From positions 42,741 through 106,740 of the forward strand of contig NZ_QLLR01000005.1 in NCBI RefSeq assembly GCF_003259615.1: 64,000 nt of DNA. Reading direction: 5' to 3'. Positions 28,237 to 38,795 of the stretch are shown here, in pieces; the stretch's first letter is position 1, and each line of letters starts with the position of its first letter. The notes beneath the pieces are model-generated. The model saw only the letters and a list, made by a program, of their open reading frames with translations. It was not told the DNA's origin and did no database searches. The stretch comes from Pedobacter cryoconitis. GTDB lineage: Bacteria; Bacteroidota; Bacteroidia; Sphingobacteriales; Sphingobacteriaceae. A program made the translations under genes and the position numbers.

Positions 28237-29745
28237 CTATTTAAGTAGTTTAACTTCGTAAAGATCAGTACGGCGGTCTTTTAATATTTTAACAGTACCA
28301 AAATGGTGCAATTCATCAAGTAAATGCAGGTCTACGTCTACAACAAGCATCATTTCGGTGTTTGGCGTAGTTTCTGCCTTTACCGCATTGGTAGGAAAGG
28401 CAAAATCTGATGGTGTAAATACTGCAGACTGCGCAAACTGTATATCCATATTATTCACTTTCGGAAGATTACCTACGCAACCCGCGATAGCTACATAACA
28501 TTCATTTTCTATGGCCCTGGCCTGCGCACATCTTCTCACCCTGGTATAACCATTTTGTGTATCAGTCAGGAAAGGAACAAACAGGATTTGCATGCCCTGG
28601 TCAGCATAAATTCTGCTTAACTCCGGGAATTCGACATCATAACAGATCAGGATACCGATTTTACCACAATCTGTATCGAATACCTGTATTTTATCGCCCC
28701 CAACCATACCATAATATTTTAGTTCGTTTGGCGTGATGTGAATCTTTCTATATTCCTCGGTTTTACCGCTTCTGTGGCACAGATAAGTGGCATTGTACAA
28801 TTTATTGTTCTCTAAAATCGGCATACTGCCCGAAATAACATTCACATTGTAAGAAACCGCATAACTCTGGATTTTCTCTACGATTTCCGGAGTAAGCTCT
28901 GCCAGCTTGCGCATAGCTTCCATTTCCGGTAAATGATTATAAGGTTGTAGTAATGGTGTGTTAAAAAGTTCAGGGAACATGATAAAATCAGACTTGTAAC
29001 CACTAACAGCGTCTACAAAAAACTCCACCTGTTCGTAAAAGGCATCCATATCCGGGAAAAGCCTCATTTGCCACTGTACTAACCCGATTCTGATTGTTTT
29101 AGCGGAACGTGCTGAAGCATCCACACCTTGATAATAGATATTATTCCATTCAATCAATGTGGCGAATTCTTTGGACTCATGGTCACCCGGAAGATAATTC
29201 TTTAATACTTTTCTGACGTGAAAATCATTGGAGATCTGGAAAGTAAGCGTAGGATCATAGATTTCTTTGGCCTTAACCTTATCTATATACTGTCTCGGAC
29301 TTAAAGTATCGGCATGCTCATGGTAACCTGGTATACGGCCACCAGCAATGATACTTTTTAAATTAAGACTTTCACAAAGCTCTTTTCTTGCCTCATACAG
29401 CCTGCGGCCTAATCTCAGGCCTCTGTATTCAGGAGAAACAAAGATTTCGATACCATATAATGTATCTCCATTAGGATCATGTGTAGAAAAAGTATAACCA
29501 CCAGTAATCATCTCATATGTATGTTTATCACCATACTCATCGTAATTTACAATCAATGCCAGTGAACAGGCAACCACTTTATCATCTACAGCGATACAAA
29601 GCTGACCTTCAGGAAATAGTTTAAGTAATTTGGCGATGGTTTGTTTACTCCAGATTTGGCCACCAAGGGTATCATATGCCTGTAACATTGACTCCTTAAG
29701 GTCGTCATAGTCCTCCAGGGTCAGTTTTCTTGTTTCAATATTCAT
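28237..29745 (-). CDS. GNAT acetyltransferase fused to a carbon-nitrogen hydrolase
   Basis: A 502-residue two-domain protein. Residues about 1-190 are a GNAT N-acetyltransferase (acetyl-CoA loop in VSPEYRGLRLGRRLYEARK). Residues about 220-495 are a nitrilase-superfamily amidohydrolase with the Glu-Lys-Cys triad: Glu in FPELFNTP, Lys in YRKIHITP and Cys in GILICYDVEFPE. The order acyltransferase then amidase occurs in a known bifunctional family, but the substrates are not known to me. The two halves may act in sequence on an amine or amide metabolite. The gene is monocistronic, with an inverted repeat just upstream. Confidence 0.9.
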   Translation of the reverse strand: MNIETRKLTLEDYDDLKESMLQAYDTLGGQIWSKQTIAKLLKLFPEGQLCIAVDDKVVACSLALIVNYDEYGDKHTYEMITGGYTFSTHDPNGDTLYGIEIFVSPEYRGLRLGRRLYEARKELCESLNLKSIIAGGRIPGYHEHADTLSPRQYIDKVKAKEIYDPTLTFQISNDFHVRKVLKNYLPGDHESKEFATLIEWNNIYYQGVDASARSAKTIRIGLVQWQMRLFPDMDAFYEQVEFFVDAVSGYKSDFIMFPELFNTPLLQPYNHLPEMEAMRKLAELTPEIVEKIQSYAVSYNVNVISGSMPILENNKLYNATYLCHRSGKTEEYRKIHITPNELKYYGMVGGDKIQVFDTDCGKIGILICYDVEFPELSRIYADQGMQILFVPFLTDTQNGYTRVRRCAQARAIENECYVAIAGCVGNLPKVNNMDIQFAQSAVFTPSDFAFPTNAVKAETTPNTEMMLVVDVDLHLLDELHHFGTVKILKDRRTDLYEVKLLK

Positions 29746-29763
29746 GTGCGTTATTTTATTATA

Positions 29764-29815
29764 GCCAGTTATTGCTTATAAATAGTCATCAAAACTTTTG
29801 TAAACAATAACTGGC
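29764..29815. promoter_or_regulatory. 11-bp inverted repeat upstream of the GNAT-nitrilase gene
   Basis: GCCAGTTATTG (29764-29774) and CAATAACTGGC (29805-29815) are perfect complements around a 30-nt AT-rich centre, starting 19 bp before the start codon. It could be a looped operator or a structured leader. It is equally placed to act as a terminator for nothing upstream on this strand, as ruvB ends further on. Confidence 0.5.
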
Positions 29816-29874
29816 ATGAAAGGTATTTAATATGTCTGTTGCTACACATAAATGATGCCTCAAAAATATATTTC

Positions 29875-30897
29875 TTAAAATAACTTGCCAGACTGTGCCT
29901 GATATTGTCTTTTAAGGTGTTTGTAAGCCGCTTCTGTAACTTCTCTTCCGCGGGAAGTACGCATCATATAACCTTCCTGAATCAGGAAAGGTTCATATAC
30001 TTCTTCTATTGTTCCTTCATCTTCACCAACAGCAGTTGCAATGGTTTTTAAACCAACCGGGCCACCTTTAAATTTATCGATGATGGTGAGCAGAATCTTG
30101 TTGTCCATTTCATCCAGGCCATGTTCATCCACATTTAAAGCTGTTAGTGCATATTTGGCTATAGTTGTATCAATTGTGCCGTTTCCTTTGATCTGTGCAA
30201 AGTCCCTTGTTCTTCTTAACAAAGCATTTGCAATCCTTGGTGTACCACGGCTGCGTCGTGCAATTTCATAAGCACCTTCTTCTGTAATTGGTGTTTTAAG
30301 GATTTCTGAAGAACGCAGTACAATGGTGGTCAGTAATTTAGCGTCATAATAAGCCAGTCTGGAATTAATACCGAACCTGGCCCTTAATGGAGCTGTTAAC
30401 AAACCCGAACGGGTAGTTGCGCCAACCAGTGTAAATGGATTCAGTGTAATCTGAACAGAACGGGCATTAGGCCCGCTTTCCAGCATAATATCAATTTTAA
30501 AGTCTTCCATAGCAGAATACAGATATTCTTCTACCAGTGGGCTTAAACGGTGTATTTCGTCAATAAAAAGGATGTCTCCGGTTTCCAGGTTTGTTAAAAG
30601 TCCTGCCAGGTCACCGGGCTTGTCCAGCACCGGGCCAGAAGTCACCTTAATACCAACGCCCATTTCATTGGCGATGATATAAGAAAGCGTGGTTTTTCCC
30701 AATCCCGGAGGGCCGTGAAGTAATACATGGTCTAAAGGTTCGCCCCGCAGTTTGGCTGCTTTAACGAAGATCTTCAGGTTCTCCATGATTTTTTCCTGAC
30801 CGGTAAAATCTTCAAAAGCCTGGGGACGCAAGACTTTCTCTATGTCCCTTTCAATGGGAGACAAGCTTTCTGAAGAGGGATCAAGGTTTTCGTTCAT
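29875..30897 (-). CDS. ruvB: Holliday junction branch migration helicase RuvB
   Basis: A 340-residue AAA+ motor of the RuvABC resolvasome. The Walker A motif is in [13 protein letters not shown], Walker B in [10 protein letters not shown], and sensor 1 and the arginine-finger region in [18 protein letters not shown]. The C-terminal winged helix ends [15 protein letters not shown]. Length is standard. It is the last gene of a minus-strand unit pdxH - hydroxyacyl-CoA dehydrogenase - ruvB with gaps of 9 bp; ruvA and ruvC are not in the window. Confidence 0.97.
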   Translation of the reverse strand: MNENLDPSSESLSPIERDIEKVLRPQAFEDFTGQEKIMENLKIFVKAAKLRGEPLDHVLLHGPPGLGKTTLSYIIANEMGVGIKVTSGPVLDKPGDLAGLLTNLETGDILFIDEIHRLSPLVEEYLYSAMEDFKIDIMLESGPNARSVQITLNPFTLVGATTRSGLLTAPLRARFGINSRLAYYDAKLLTTIVLRSSEILKTPITEEGAYEIARRSRGTPRIANALLRRTRDFAQIKGNGTIDTTIAKYALTALNVDEHGLDEMDNKILLTIIDKFKGGPVGLKTIATAVGEDEGTIEEVYEPFLIQEGYMMRTSRGREVTEAAYKHLKRQYQAQSGKLF

Positions 30898-30906
30898 GTG
30901 GTAAAG

Positions 30907-31797
30907 TTAAGATAAAAACTTAGCTGCCGGTTTCGCCTCTTTGACGCCTGCGCTGTAATCATAAAATCCTTCTCCGGATTTTACTCCTTTTTTGCCTGCC
31001 ATTACCATATTCACTAAAAGCGGACATGGCGCATATTTAGCATTGCCAAATCCTTTATGCAGTACATTCATAATTGCCAGGCAAACATCAAGTCCGATGA
31101 AGTCTGCAAGTTGTAGCGGGCCCATTGGATGTGCCATACCTAATTTCATGACGGTATCGATCTCTGAAACACCTGCAACACCTTCAAACAAAGTGTAAAT
31201 TGCTTCATTGATCATCGGCATTAAAATACGGTTTGCTACAAATCCAGGATAGTCATTTACCTCAACAGGGACTTTACCTAATTTCTCTGATAAATTCATT
31301 ACCAGGGAAGTAGTTTCATCAGAAGTTGCATAACCTCGAATTACTTCTACCAATTTCATCACAGGTACAGGATTCATAAAGTGCATTCCAATAACCTTTT
31401 CACCCCTGGTTGTTACTGAGGCAATGTGGGTAATTGAAATAGAAGAGGTATTGCTGGCTAATATAGCCGCTGGTTTGGCATAAGCATCCAGATCTCTGAA
31501 GATCTTTAGCTTAAGATCCAGGTTTTCAGTAGCGGCCTCAACAATAAGATCAGCCTCGGCAACACCCGTTTTTAAATCTGTAAAAGTGTTTATATTGGCT
31601 AATGTTTTCGCTTTATCTTCTTCAGTTATTGTTCCTTTAGTAACTTGTCTGTCAAGGTTTTTGCTAACTGTATCTAATCCTTTGTTTAATGCTTCCTGGT
31701 TAATGTCAACCAGGTTTACCTGGTAGCCAAATTGTGCAAAAGTATGCGCGATACCATTTCCCATAGTACCAGATCCGATCACTGCTATTTTAGTCAT
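30907..31797 (-). CDS. 3-hydroxybutyryl-CoA dehydrogenase
   Basis: A 296-residue NAD-dependent enzyme oxidising 3-hydroxyacyl-CoA to 3-oxoacyl-CoA. The N-terminal Rossmann motif is GSGTMGNGIAHTFA. The catalytic histidine is in IGMHFMNPVPVMKLVEV, followed by the conserved NDYPGFVANRILMPMINEA. The single-domain form without crotonase points to butyrate-type, phenylacetate-type or general fatty-acid use. It sits in the middle of an operon-like block with pdxH and ruvB, which shows no metabolic link. Confidence 0.93.
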   Translation of the reverse strand: MTKIAVIGSGTMGNGIAHTFAQFGYQVNLVDINQEALNKGLDTVSKNLDRQVTKGTITEEDKAKTLANINTFTDLKTGVAEADLIVEAATENLDLKLKIFRDLDAYAKPAAILASNTSSISITHIASVTTRGEKVIGMHFMNPVPVMKLVEVIRGYATSDETTSLVMNLSEKLGKVPVEVNDYPGFVANRILMPMINEAIYTLFEGVAGVSEIDTVMKLGMAHPMGPLQLADFIGLDVCLAIMNVLHKGFGNAKYAPCPLLVNMVMAGKKGVKSGEGFYDYSAGVKEAKPAAKFLS

Positions 31798-31806
31798 TTT
31801 TTATAG

Positions 31807-32457
31807 TTAAGGTGCTAGTCTGTTAATTGTCCATACGCCATTGACGCTGGTATAAGTAATCCTGTCATGCAAACGGCTTGGACGGCCTTGCCAGAACTCC
31901 AGGTGCGCAGGTTTTAATACATAACCTCCCCAGTGTTCGGGACGCGGAACTTCTGTTTCCTGATATGCAGCTGTCAATTCTTTGACGCGTTCTTCCAGAA
32001 TTTCCCTGTCTGTAATCACTGTGCTCTGTGGTGAAGCACTTGCTCCGATCTGGCTGCCCTTTGGACGGGAGTGAAAATAAGCTGTAGAAACCTCTGCTGC
32101 TACCCTGGTTACAGTTCCTTCAATTCTGACTTGTCTTTCCAGTTCCGGCCAGAAAAACTGCAAGGCAGCCTGTGGATTTTCCTGAAGATCTTTACCTTTT
32201 TTACTGTTATAATTCGTAAAAAAGACAAAACCATCCTCATCAAATCCCTTTAAAAGGAGAATTCTGGAAGAAGGTTTGCCTGATAAGTCGGCTGTAGCCA
32301 AAGTCATTACATTAGGCTCATACAATTTAGCGTCTAACGCGTCTTTGAACCATTTTGCGAATTGCGCAATCGGATTTTTCTCTATATCGGCCTCTGAAAG
32401 TTCAGCAGCGCGATAATCTTGTCTTAGGTTTTGAATATTTTCTTTGGTCAACTCCAT
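31807..32457 (-). CDS. pdxH: Pyridoxamine 5'-phosphate oxidase
   Basis: A 216-residue FMN enzyme that oxidises pyridoxine or pyridoxamine phosphate to pyridoxal phosphate. Family segments are [51 protein letters not shown] and the ending [11 protein letters not shown] plus INRLAP. I chose ATG 32457 (MELTKEN) because the upstream extension of 23 residues has no family similarity. It is the first gene of the pdxH-hbd-ruvB block and divergent from yqgE. Confidence 0.95.
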   Translation of the reverse strand: MELTKENIQNLRQDYRAAELSEADIEKNPIAQFAKWFKDALDAKLYEPNVMTLATADLSGKPSSRILLLKGFDEDGFVFFTNYNSKKGKDLQENPQAALQFFWPELERQVRIEGTVTRVAAEVSTAYFHSRPKGSQIGASASPQSTVITDREILEERVKELTAAYQETEVPRPEHWGGYVLKPAHLEFWQGRPSRLHDRITYTSVNGVWTINRLAP

Positions 32458-32507
32458 TTGACAAAAATAGTCTTTAGTTTTTTTAAAATTATAAGTAATT
32501 TTCCGAA

Positions 32508-33071
32508 ATGATAAGTCGATTAACACCCTCAGCCGGTAAACTGCTTGTTTCCGAACCGTTTTTAAATGATCCTAATTTCACCCGGTCAGTGGTCTTTCTC
32601 ACTGAACACAGTGAACTGGGAACACTTGGTTTTGTAATTAACCAGCCAAGTCTGTTGCTGTTAGGTGATTTAATTGAGGACATCGGCGGCCCTGCCTTTC
32701 CGGTGTGCTATGGTGGCCCGGTAGCTACAGATACGATTCATTTTATCCACCGTTGTCCTGAAAAGATCTCAGGTGGCGAAGAAATAGCCAAAGGGATCTT
32801 CTGGGGAGGGAATTTTGAAAGCTTCAGAGCGCTGATGCGTAAAGGAGAACTCACTAAAGATGATGTGAAAGTTTTTGTCGGCTATTCAGGCTGGGAGGGG
32901 CCTCAGCTCAAAGCAGAAATGGAAGAAAATACCTGGATTGTTTCTGATCAGTACGACGCTGATATGATATTCTCTGCCGACGAAGAACAGCTTTGGAAAG
33001 AGGTGATCATTCATTTAGGGCCTAAATATGCACATATCAGCAATTTCCCTAAAAACCCTAACCTGAACTAA
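32508..33071 (+). CDS. YqgE/AlgH-family protein
   Basis: A 187-residue protein of the YqgE/AlgH family (DUF179). It opens with [20 protein letters not shown], followed by [22 protein letters not shown] and the WGGNFESF and [10 protein letters not shown] segments. The family's molecular role is not settled; AlgH was linked to alginate control in Pseudomonas. It is a single-gene unit with a strong terminator. Confidence 0.92.
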   Translation: MISRLTPSAGKLLVSEPFLNDPNFTRSVVFLTEHSELGTLGFVINQPSLLLLGDLIEDIGGPAFPVCYGGPVATDTIHFIHRCPEKISGGEEIAKGIFWGGNFESFRALMRKGELTKDDVKVFVGYSGWEGPQLKAEMEENTWIVSDQYDADMIFSADEEQLWKEVIIHLGPKYAHISNFPKNPNLN

Positions 33072-33090
33072 ATACAAAAATAAAGACATA

Positions 33091-33126
33091 AAAAAATGCC
33101 CTGCTAATTACAGCAGGGCATTTTTT
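33091..33126. terminator. Bidirectional terminator between yqgE and purE
   Basis: The stem AAAAAATGCCCTGCT (33091-33105)/AGCAGGGCATTTTTT (33112-33126) with a 6-nt loop has A- and T-tracts at its base, serving both convergent genes. Confidence 0.9.
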
Positions 33127-33133
33127 GTATAAC

Positions 33134-33622
33134 TTAAGCCTCTAACTCTGCAGCAGATTCTTCAACTTTTTTTCTCAGTTCATCCTTGTATCCCTGCATT
33201 TTCACAGCCAGTGAATTATCTGCAGTAGATAAGATCTGTACCGCAAGCAAACCTGCATTTTTTGCCGCATTCAATGCTACTGTGGCTACAGGAATCCCAT
33301 TTGGCATTTGTAAAATAGATAAAATCGAATCCCAGCCATCAATACTATTAGAGCTCTTTACAGGAACCCCAATCACAGGCAATACCGTGATAGAAGCTAC
33401 CATGCCCGGTAAATGCGCAGCACCACCAGCACCAGCAATAATAACTTTAATCCCTCTTGAAGCAGCTTCCTTAGCATAGCTGAACATTCTGTCTGGTGTA
33501 CGGTGTGCCGAAACAACCGTCATTTCAAACTCTACTCCAAATTCCTTTAAAATATCAGCAGCATCGTTCATGATGTTTAAATCAGACTTGCTGCCCATAA
33601 TTATGCCTACTTGTGCGCTCAT
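33134..33622 (-). CDS. purE: N5-carboxyaminoimidazole ribonucleotide mutase
   Basis: A 162-residue purine enzyme moving the carboxyl group of N5-CAIR to C4. Class I PurE motifs are [22 protein letters not shown] and [15 protein letters not shown]. Its ATG overlaps the purK stop by one base, so the pair is translationally coupled. Confidence 0.97.
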   Translation of the reverse strand: MSAQVGIIMGSKSDLNIMNDAADILKEFGVEFEMTVVSAHRTPDRMFSYAKEAASRGIKVIIAGAGGAAHLPGMVASITVLPVIGVPVKSSNSIDGWDSILSILQMPNGIPVATVALNAAKNAGLLAVQILSTADNSLAVKMQGYKDELRKKVEESAAELEA

Positions 33623-34761
33623 TAAGATATTACTTTTAGTGTTTCTTTGATTAAATTTGCCTTTTCAATAGCAGCTTCCCGGTTTTGATCCACAATAGTG
33701 ATGTGGCCCATTTTGCGGAAAGGCTTTGTATATTTTTTACCGTAAAGGTGTACATAAACACCATCGATAGCCATTATCTTTTCCAGACCCTGGTATTTTG
33801 CAACACCATCGTGCCCTTTTTCACCCAATACATTTAACATAACCGCATTGTTGATCGCACGTGTATCGCCTAAAGGCAAATTAAATACCGAACGTAAATG
33901 CTGGTCAAACTGCGAGACGTAATTACCCTCTATCGTATGGTGACCACTATTATGGGGTCTTGGTGCTAATTCGTTAACTAAGATCTGCCCATCCCTGGTA
34001 ATAAACATTTCTACAGCCAGTAAACCTGTGATATTTAAAGCAGCAGCAATATTTTTAGCGATTGTTTCTGCTCTTTCCTGCACATGCTCAGGATAAGTAG
34101 AAGGCGAGATCAAAAACTCTACAAGGTTTGCTTCCGCATTGAATTCCATTTCTACCATTGGGAAGGTCTTCACCTCACCATTAGAATTTCTGGATACAAT
34201 CACTGCGATTTCTTTTTCAAAATCAACAAGCTCCTCAATTAAGCAAGGGCTGTCAAACGCATTGTCCAGATCTGCTATGTTATTAATCCGCATTACACCT
34301 TTTCCATCATAACCATCTTTACGCTGTTTAAGCATATATGGGAATGGAAAACTTGAATTCAGCAAATCCTCTTTAGTATTCGCCAGCTGAAAAGGAGCTG
34401 TAGGAATATCATTTTCTTTGAAAAACTGCTTCTGAATACCTTTATCCTGAATTAAGCGGATAACCCTGGCTTGTGGAAATACCATTTTGCCTTCTTTTTC
34501 CAGCTGCTCTAAAGCCTCGATATTTACTTTTTCAATTTCAATAGTAATTACATCTGCTTTTTTGCCGAATTTGTATACTGTATCAAAATCAGTAATCGAT
34601 CCACACTCAAAGTAATTTGCCAGATGCTTGCAGGGAGCTTCATGATCAGGGTCTAAAACCAGCGTAGTCAGATTGTAATTAATAGCCTCCTGAATTAACA
34701 TTCGGCCTAATTGTCCACCACCCAGAATCCCTAATTTTAACTCACTTATTTGTTTTGCCAT
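33622..34761 (-). CDS. purK: N5-carboxyaminoimidazole ribonucleotide synthase
   Basis: A 379-residue ATP-grasp enzyme that carboxylates aminoimidazole ribonucleotide with bicarbonate and ATP, feeding PurE. The N-terminal motif is [17 protein letters not shown]-grasp segments are [34 protein letters not shown] and [14 protein letters not shown]. It is the first gene of the purK-purE operon, and its start is 180 bp from the divergent flavoprotein gene. Confidence 0.97.
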   Translation of the reverse strand: MAKQISELKLGILGGGQLGRMLIQEAINYNLTTLVLDPDHEAPCKHLANYFECGSITDFDTVYKFGKKADVITIEIEKVNIEALEQLEKEGKMVFPQARVIRLIQDKGIQKQFFKENDIPTAPFQLANTKEDLLNSSFPFPYMLKQRKDGYDGKGVMRINNIADLDNAFDSPCLIEELVDFEKEIAVIVSRNSNGEVKTFPMVEMEFNAEANLVEFLISPSTYPEHVQERAETIAKNIAAALNITGLLAVEMFITRDGQILVNELAPRPHNSGHHTIEGNYVSQFDQHLRSVFNLPLGDTRAINNAVMLNVLGEKGHDGVAKYQGLEKIMAIDGVYVHLYGKKYTKPFRKMGHITIVDQNREAAIEKANLIKETLKVIS

Positions 34762-34944
34762 GTCTATATGAAAATATATGCTTTTACGTCTGTTTAAAAT
34801 TTATTGGTCAAATTCTATTCAGGTAGAAAAGCCACCAGAATTGTATTTAACTTTGTTTCACTAAAAAATAAGCTGTGAACAATTTCAGGATATAAATTTA
34901 CACAGACTTTATTTTGCACAAAAATAACAATATAAACGGATTTG

Positions 34945-36135
34945 ATGGAGGCTGATGCTATAATAATTGGGGCGGGCGCATGCGGATTGATGTGTGCTGT
35001 CCAAGCCGGATACCTGGGTAAGAAGGTAATTATACTGGAAAAAGGAAGTAAGGCAGGAGCCAAAATATTGATCTCCGGAGGTGGTAGATGCAACTATACC
35101 AATATGTTCGCTACCGATGAACAATTCATTTCGGGGAATAAACACTTCAGTAAATCGGCCTTCACACAATGGACGGTTGCGGATACGATTAGTTTTTTTG
35201 AAACCTATGGAGTTAATGGTAAGGAAAAAACATTAGGACAATTATTTCCCGACGATAAGAACGCAAAAGATATTGTAGACGTATTTACAATGCTATGTTC
35301 AGACTTCGGACAAGAGATAAAATGCAATACAGAGGTAACTGATATTATACAAAATGACGGTTCTTATACGGTCACTTATCAGCAAGCTGGCAAAACATAT
35401 ACTTTAAATACGCCGAAACTGGTCATTGCTACAGGCGGATTACCAATTCCAAAGATGGGGGCAACAGATTTTGCATTGCGTTTTGCCCGTAAAAATGGAT
35501 TAAAAATTGTTGATACTGCGCCAGCCTTAGTTCCGCTAACCATTACCGGAAAAGAAGAAGACTGGTATGCACAGCTTTCAGGAAATTCAGTTTTCTGTGA
35601 AGTCAGCAATGATAAAATCTCTTTTGAGGAGAATATTTTGTTTACCCACTGGGGATTGAGCGGTCCGGCAGTGCTGCAGATCTCCTCTTACTGGCAACCA
35701 GGTGAAAGTATCAATATCAATCTGTTACCTCACGAGGATATTACCGCACTGCTTGAAGAAGAAAGGAAATACAATGGAAAGACATTATTGTCTACCTTAC
35801 TGAACAGGTATTATGCGAAGAAATTTACCGATGCCCTGCATAAATATCTGCCAGTTGATAAACAAGTGGCCGCTTTGACGAAAACTGAACTAGAGTTAAT
35901 CCACCAAACGATCCACCTGTTTAAAGTGAAGCCAGCGGGCGATAAAGGCTATGACAAAGCAGAAGTAATGCGCGGTGGAATTGATACCGGCGAGTTGTCT
36001 TCTAAAACGCTGGAATGTAAAAAAATGCCGGGACTATATTTTGGCGGGGAATGTGTAGATGTTACAGGCTGGCTTGGCGGATATAATTTTCAATGGGCAT
36101 GGGCTTGTGGCTTTGTGATTGCACAAGGGATATAG
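34945..36135 (+). CDS. HI0933/BaiN-family FAD-dependent oxidoreductase
   Basis: A 396-residue flavoprotein. The dinucleotide-binding motif is IIIGAGACGLMCAVQAG, followed by the family signature ISGGGRCNYTN; the second FAD contact is ATGGLPIPKMGATDFA, and the end, GECVDVTGWLGGYNFQWAWA, is typical. I start at ATG 34945, since the TTG just before it is less likely. The physiological substrate of this widespread family is not established here. recQ begins 10 bp downstream and may be cotranscribed. Confidence 0.92.
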   Translation: MEADAIIIGAGACGLMCAVQAGYLGKKVIILEKGSKAGAKILISGGGRCNYTNMFATDEQFISGNKHFSKSAFTQWTVADTISFFETYGVNGKEKTLGQLFPDDKNAKDIVDVFTMLCSDFGQEIKCNTEVTDIIQNDGSYTVTYQQAGKTYTLNTPKLVIATGGLPIPKMGATDFALRFARKNGLKIVDTAPALVPLTITGKEEDWYAQLSGNSVFCEVSNDKISFEENILFTHWGLSGPAVLQISSYWQPGESININLLPHEDITALLEEERKYNGKTLLSTLLNRYYAKKFTDALHKYLPVDKQVAALTKTELELIHQTIHLFKVKPAGDKGYDKAEVMRGGIDTGELSSKTLECKKMPGLYFGGECVDVTGWLGGYNFQWAWACGFVIAQGI

Positions 36136-36145
36136 TGCATTTTTT

Positions 36146-38038
36146 ATGAACGAAACAGAAGTATTAAAACAATATTGGGGATTTAATTCATTCAGGCCCT
36201 TACAGCAGGATATTATCCAGGCTGTATTGGAAGGGAAGGATGTAATGGCGCTGTTACCTACAGGAGGCGGGAAGTCTTTATGTTTCCAGGTCCCTGCACT
36301 GGTCAAAGAGGGGATTTGTATTGTCGTTTCCCCGCTCATCGCGCTGATGAAAGATCAGGTAGAAAACCTGAAGGCAAAAGGGATTAACGCAGTAGCCATT
36401 TATGCAGGAATGGGCAAAAGAGAAATAGACATTTTGCTGGATAACTGTATCTATGGCCCTATTAAGTTCCTTTACTTGTCACCAGAGCGTTTGTTATCCG
36501 ATCTGGTAAGAACCAGGATCTCTTATATGAATGTTAACCTGATTGCGATAGATGAAGCCCATTGTATATCGCAGTGGGGCTATGATTTCAGGCCATCTTA
36601 TATGCAGATCACCGCCTTAAGAGAAATTCATCCGGAAGTCCCTTTTATCGCATTAACAGCAACTGCAACAGCTTTTGTAAGGGGAGATATTGTAGAAAAA
36701 CTGGCGCTCAGGGAACCACAGGTTTTTGTACAGAGCTTTGCGCGTAAAAACCTGAGTTATGTAGTCTTTGGGCTGGAAGATAAACACAAAAAGCTGATTG
36801 ACATTGTGACGAATGTGAAGGGCAGCGGCCTGGTTTATGTACGGAACAGGCGCGAAACCTCAGAGATCGCACTATTTTTAAAGAGAAACCATATTGCTGC
36901 TGATTTTTATCATGCAGGAATAGAAAAAGACGAGCGTTCCAAAAAGCAAGAAGCCTGGAAACAAAATAAGATCAGGGTCATGGTGGCAACCAATGCCTTT
37001 GGAATGGGAATAGACAAGCCTGATGTTCGTTTTGTAGTCCATCTTGATCTCCCTGAAAGCCTGGAAGCTTATTACCAGGAAGCAGGGCGTGGCGGCAGAG
37101 ACGGTCAAAGAGCTTTTGCAGTCTTATTGGCTAACACTTCAGATCAGCTGGCCTTAAAAGCAAAATACACTGATAATTTCCCGTCCGTAGAAGAAATCAA
37201 GAAAACCTATCATTACCTGGGAACCTATTTTCAACTCGCTTATGGAGCAGGAGCGGGGATCAACTTCAGTTTCGACCTGGCAGATTTCTGCAAGCGCTTT
37301 AAACTGGGCGTAATTAAGACTATGGGGGCTTTAAAGTTTTTGGAACATGACGGATATATCACGCTGTCGGAAAATATATTTTTGCCTTCCCGTGTGTTAT
37401 TTACCGCAGGTAACGAAGATGTGTACCGTTTTCAAATTGAGAATTCCGGCTATGATCCCTTGATTAAAACGATATTGAGATCTTATGGCGGAATGTTTGA
37501 CCATTATGCTAATATTAGTGAAAGTGATATTGCAACGAAACTGAAAGTTTCTTTTAACAGTGTGGTGCGGCAGCTCAATAATCTGCAGGATCAGGGCTTA
37601 ATCTCCTATCTTCCGCAAACAGATCAGCCTCAAATGCAGTTTATTTTAGCAAGAGTAGACTTATTGCATCTGGATACTGATGTGAAGTATATAGAATTGA
37701 GAAAAAAGATACAAGCTGAACAAATTAGTGCAGTATTGGCTTATGCAGATACATTTATTTGCAGAAGTATCCAGTTATTATCTTATTTTGATGAACCAAA
37801 TGCCGACCAGTGCGGCGTATGTGATGTTTGTTTAGCGCAGAAAAGGAACGAAGACCTTGCAGAACTGGAAGATAAGATCGATTTTGAAATTGCAACGCTG
37901 GTTCAGACTGAAGCTCAGACCCTCGATACACTGATTAATCAGACTAAGACGGGTACCGATCAGGACAAGCTAAACCGCATTCGCGAGCTATTGGATGCAG
38001 GTAAAATTAAAACAGACGGCAAAAACTATTACCTTTGA
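36146..38038 (+). CDS. recQ: RecQ-family ATP-dependent DNA helicase
   Basis: A 630-residue superfamily 2 helicase that unwinds DNA in repair and restart. The P-loop is in LLPTGGGKSLCF, the DEAH box in IDEAHCISQWGYDFRPSY, and later motifs include NAFGMGIDKPDVRFV and QEAGRGGRDG. Zinc ligands are in DQCGVCDVC (about residue 558-566) with a C-terminal winged-helix region before it; no HRDC domain follows. ATG 36146 was chosen because the earlier TTG overlaps the upstream gene and adds no family sequence. Confidence 0.95.
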   Translation: MNETEVLKQYWGFNSFRPLQQDIIQAVLEGKDVMALLPTGGGKSLCFQVPALVKEGICIVVSPLIALMKDQVENLKAKGINAVAIYAGMGKREIDILLDNCIYGPIKFLYLSPERLLSDLVRTRISYMNVNLIAIDEAHCISQWGYDFRPSYMQITALREIHPEVPFIALTATATAFVRGDIVEKLALREPQVFVQSFARKNLSYVVFGLEDKHKKLIDIVTNVKGSGLVYVRNRRETSEIALFLKRNHIAADFYHAGIEKDERSKKQEAWKQNKIRVMVATNAFGMGIDKPDVRFVVHLDLPESLEAYYQEAGRGGRDGQRAFAVLLANTSDQLALKAKYTDNFPSVEEIKKTYHYLGTYFQLAYGAGAGINFSFDLADFCKRFKLGVIKTMGALKFLEHDGYITLSENIFLPSRVLFTAGNEDVYRFQIENSGYDPLIKTILRSYGGMFDHYANISESDIATKLKVSFNSVVRQLNNLQDQGLISYLPQTDQPQMQFILARVDLLHLDTDVKYIELRKKIQAEQISAVLAYADTFICRSIQLLSYFDEPNADQCGVCDVCLAQKRNEDLAELEDKIDFEIATLVQTEAQTLDTLINQTKTGTDQDKLNRIRELLDAGKIKTDGKNYYL

Positions 38039-38054
38039 CAAACCTTGAAAAATT

Positions 38055-38768
38055 ATGATGAAGAAATTATTCCTATTTAGCTTAGCGCTACCGTTGCTTT
38101 TTACAGCTTGTAAAACTAAATGCGTAGAAGATTCAGGTCTGCATTCCAGTAAAGAATTTACAGTGAAACCTTACAATGAAATTGTAGTCAGCGGACCTGT
38201 TAAATTACTGATGCGTCAGGACAGTAGTTTTAAAGTTAATATACAGGCAGATTCTAATGTCATCGGGCTGATTAAAGCTGAGGTTAACAAAAATGGATTG
38301 GTTATTGAACTTGATCCGAAGAAATACTGCGGAAAGGATTCTATTATTGTAAGCGCCGGAATAGGAGAGCTTAAAACACTTGAAGTAAAAGGTGCCAGTC
38401 ATGTTTATACTTCTTCCCGGATCAATGTAGATGATCTGGATGTTAAATCATCGGGTGCCACAACAATCAACCTGGAATTGAATGCAGGTAAGCTGACTAC
38501 GACTTCAGATGGTGAAGCACATATCAACCTGATCGGTCAGGCAGGCGTACACCAGGTAAAGAGTAAAGGTGTCATACAAATGAACGCATTTGATTTTATT
38601 ACAGGTATTTACAACCTTGATGTTGAAGGAGTAGGTAAGCTGAATATCAATGTGCTGAATGAGCTTAAAGCGAAAACCTCGGGCGCTACGACGATCTATT
38701 ATAAAGGAAATCCTAAAAAAGTAGATGAAAATAAATCTGGCGTTGCCAAGCTGGAAAAAGTAAATTAG
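38055..38768 (+). CDS. GIN-domain (DUF2807) lipoprotein
   Basis: A 237-residue lipoprotein with lipobox LFTAC (lipid Cys near residue 19). The rest is one GIN/DUF2807 adhesin-like beta-helix: repeated short strands with patterns such as VVSGPVKLLMRQ, LEVKGASHVYTSS, VKSSGATTINLELNA and TSGATTIYYKG. It is probably anchored in the outer membrane; the function is unknown. It lies 16 bp after recQ and 27 bp before the CCG-domain gene, so these may share a transcript. Confidence 0.85.
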   Translation: MMKKLFLFSLALPLLFTACKTKCVEDSGLHSSKEFTVKPYNEIVVSGPVKLLMRQDSSFKVNIQADSNVIGLIKAEVNKNGLVIELDPKKYCGKDSIIVSAGIGELKTLEVKGASHVYTSSRINVDDLDVKSSGATTINLELNAGKLTTTSDGEAHINLIGQAGVHQVKSKGVIQMNAFDFITGIYNLDVEGVGKLNINVLNELKAKTSGATTIYYKGNPKKVDENKSGVAKLEKVN

Positions 38769-38795
38769 TACACCGTACGATCCTAATATTTGTTA

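Noticed and set aside
28237..29745. GNAT-nitrilase gene as an artefactual fusion of two genes
   Set aside because: The frame is continuous, both domains are complete and the arrangement is a known bifunctional type.
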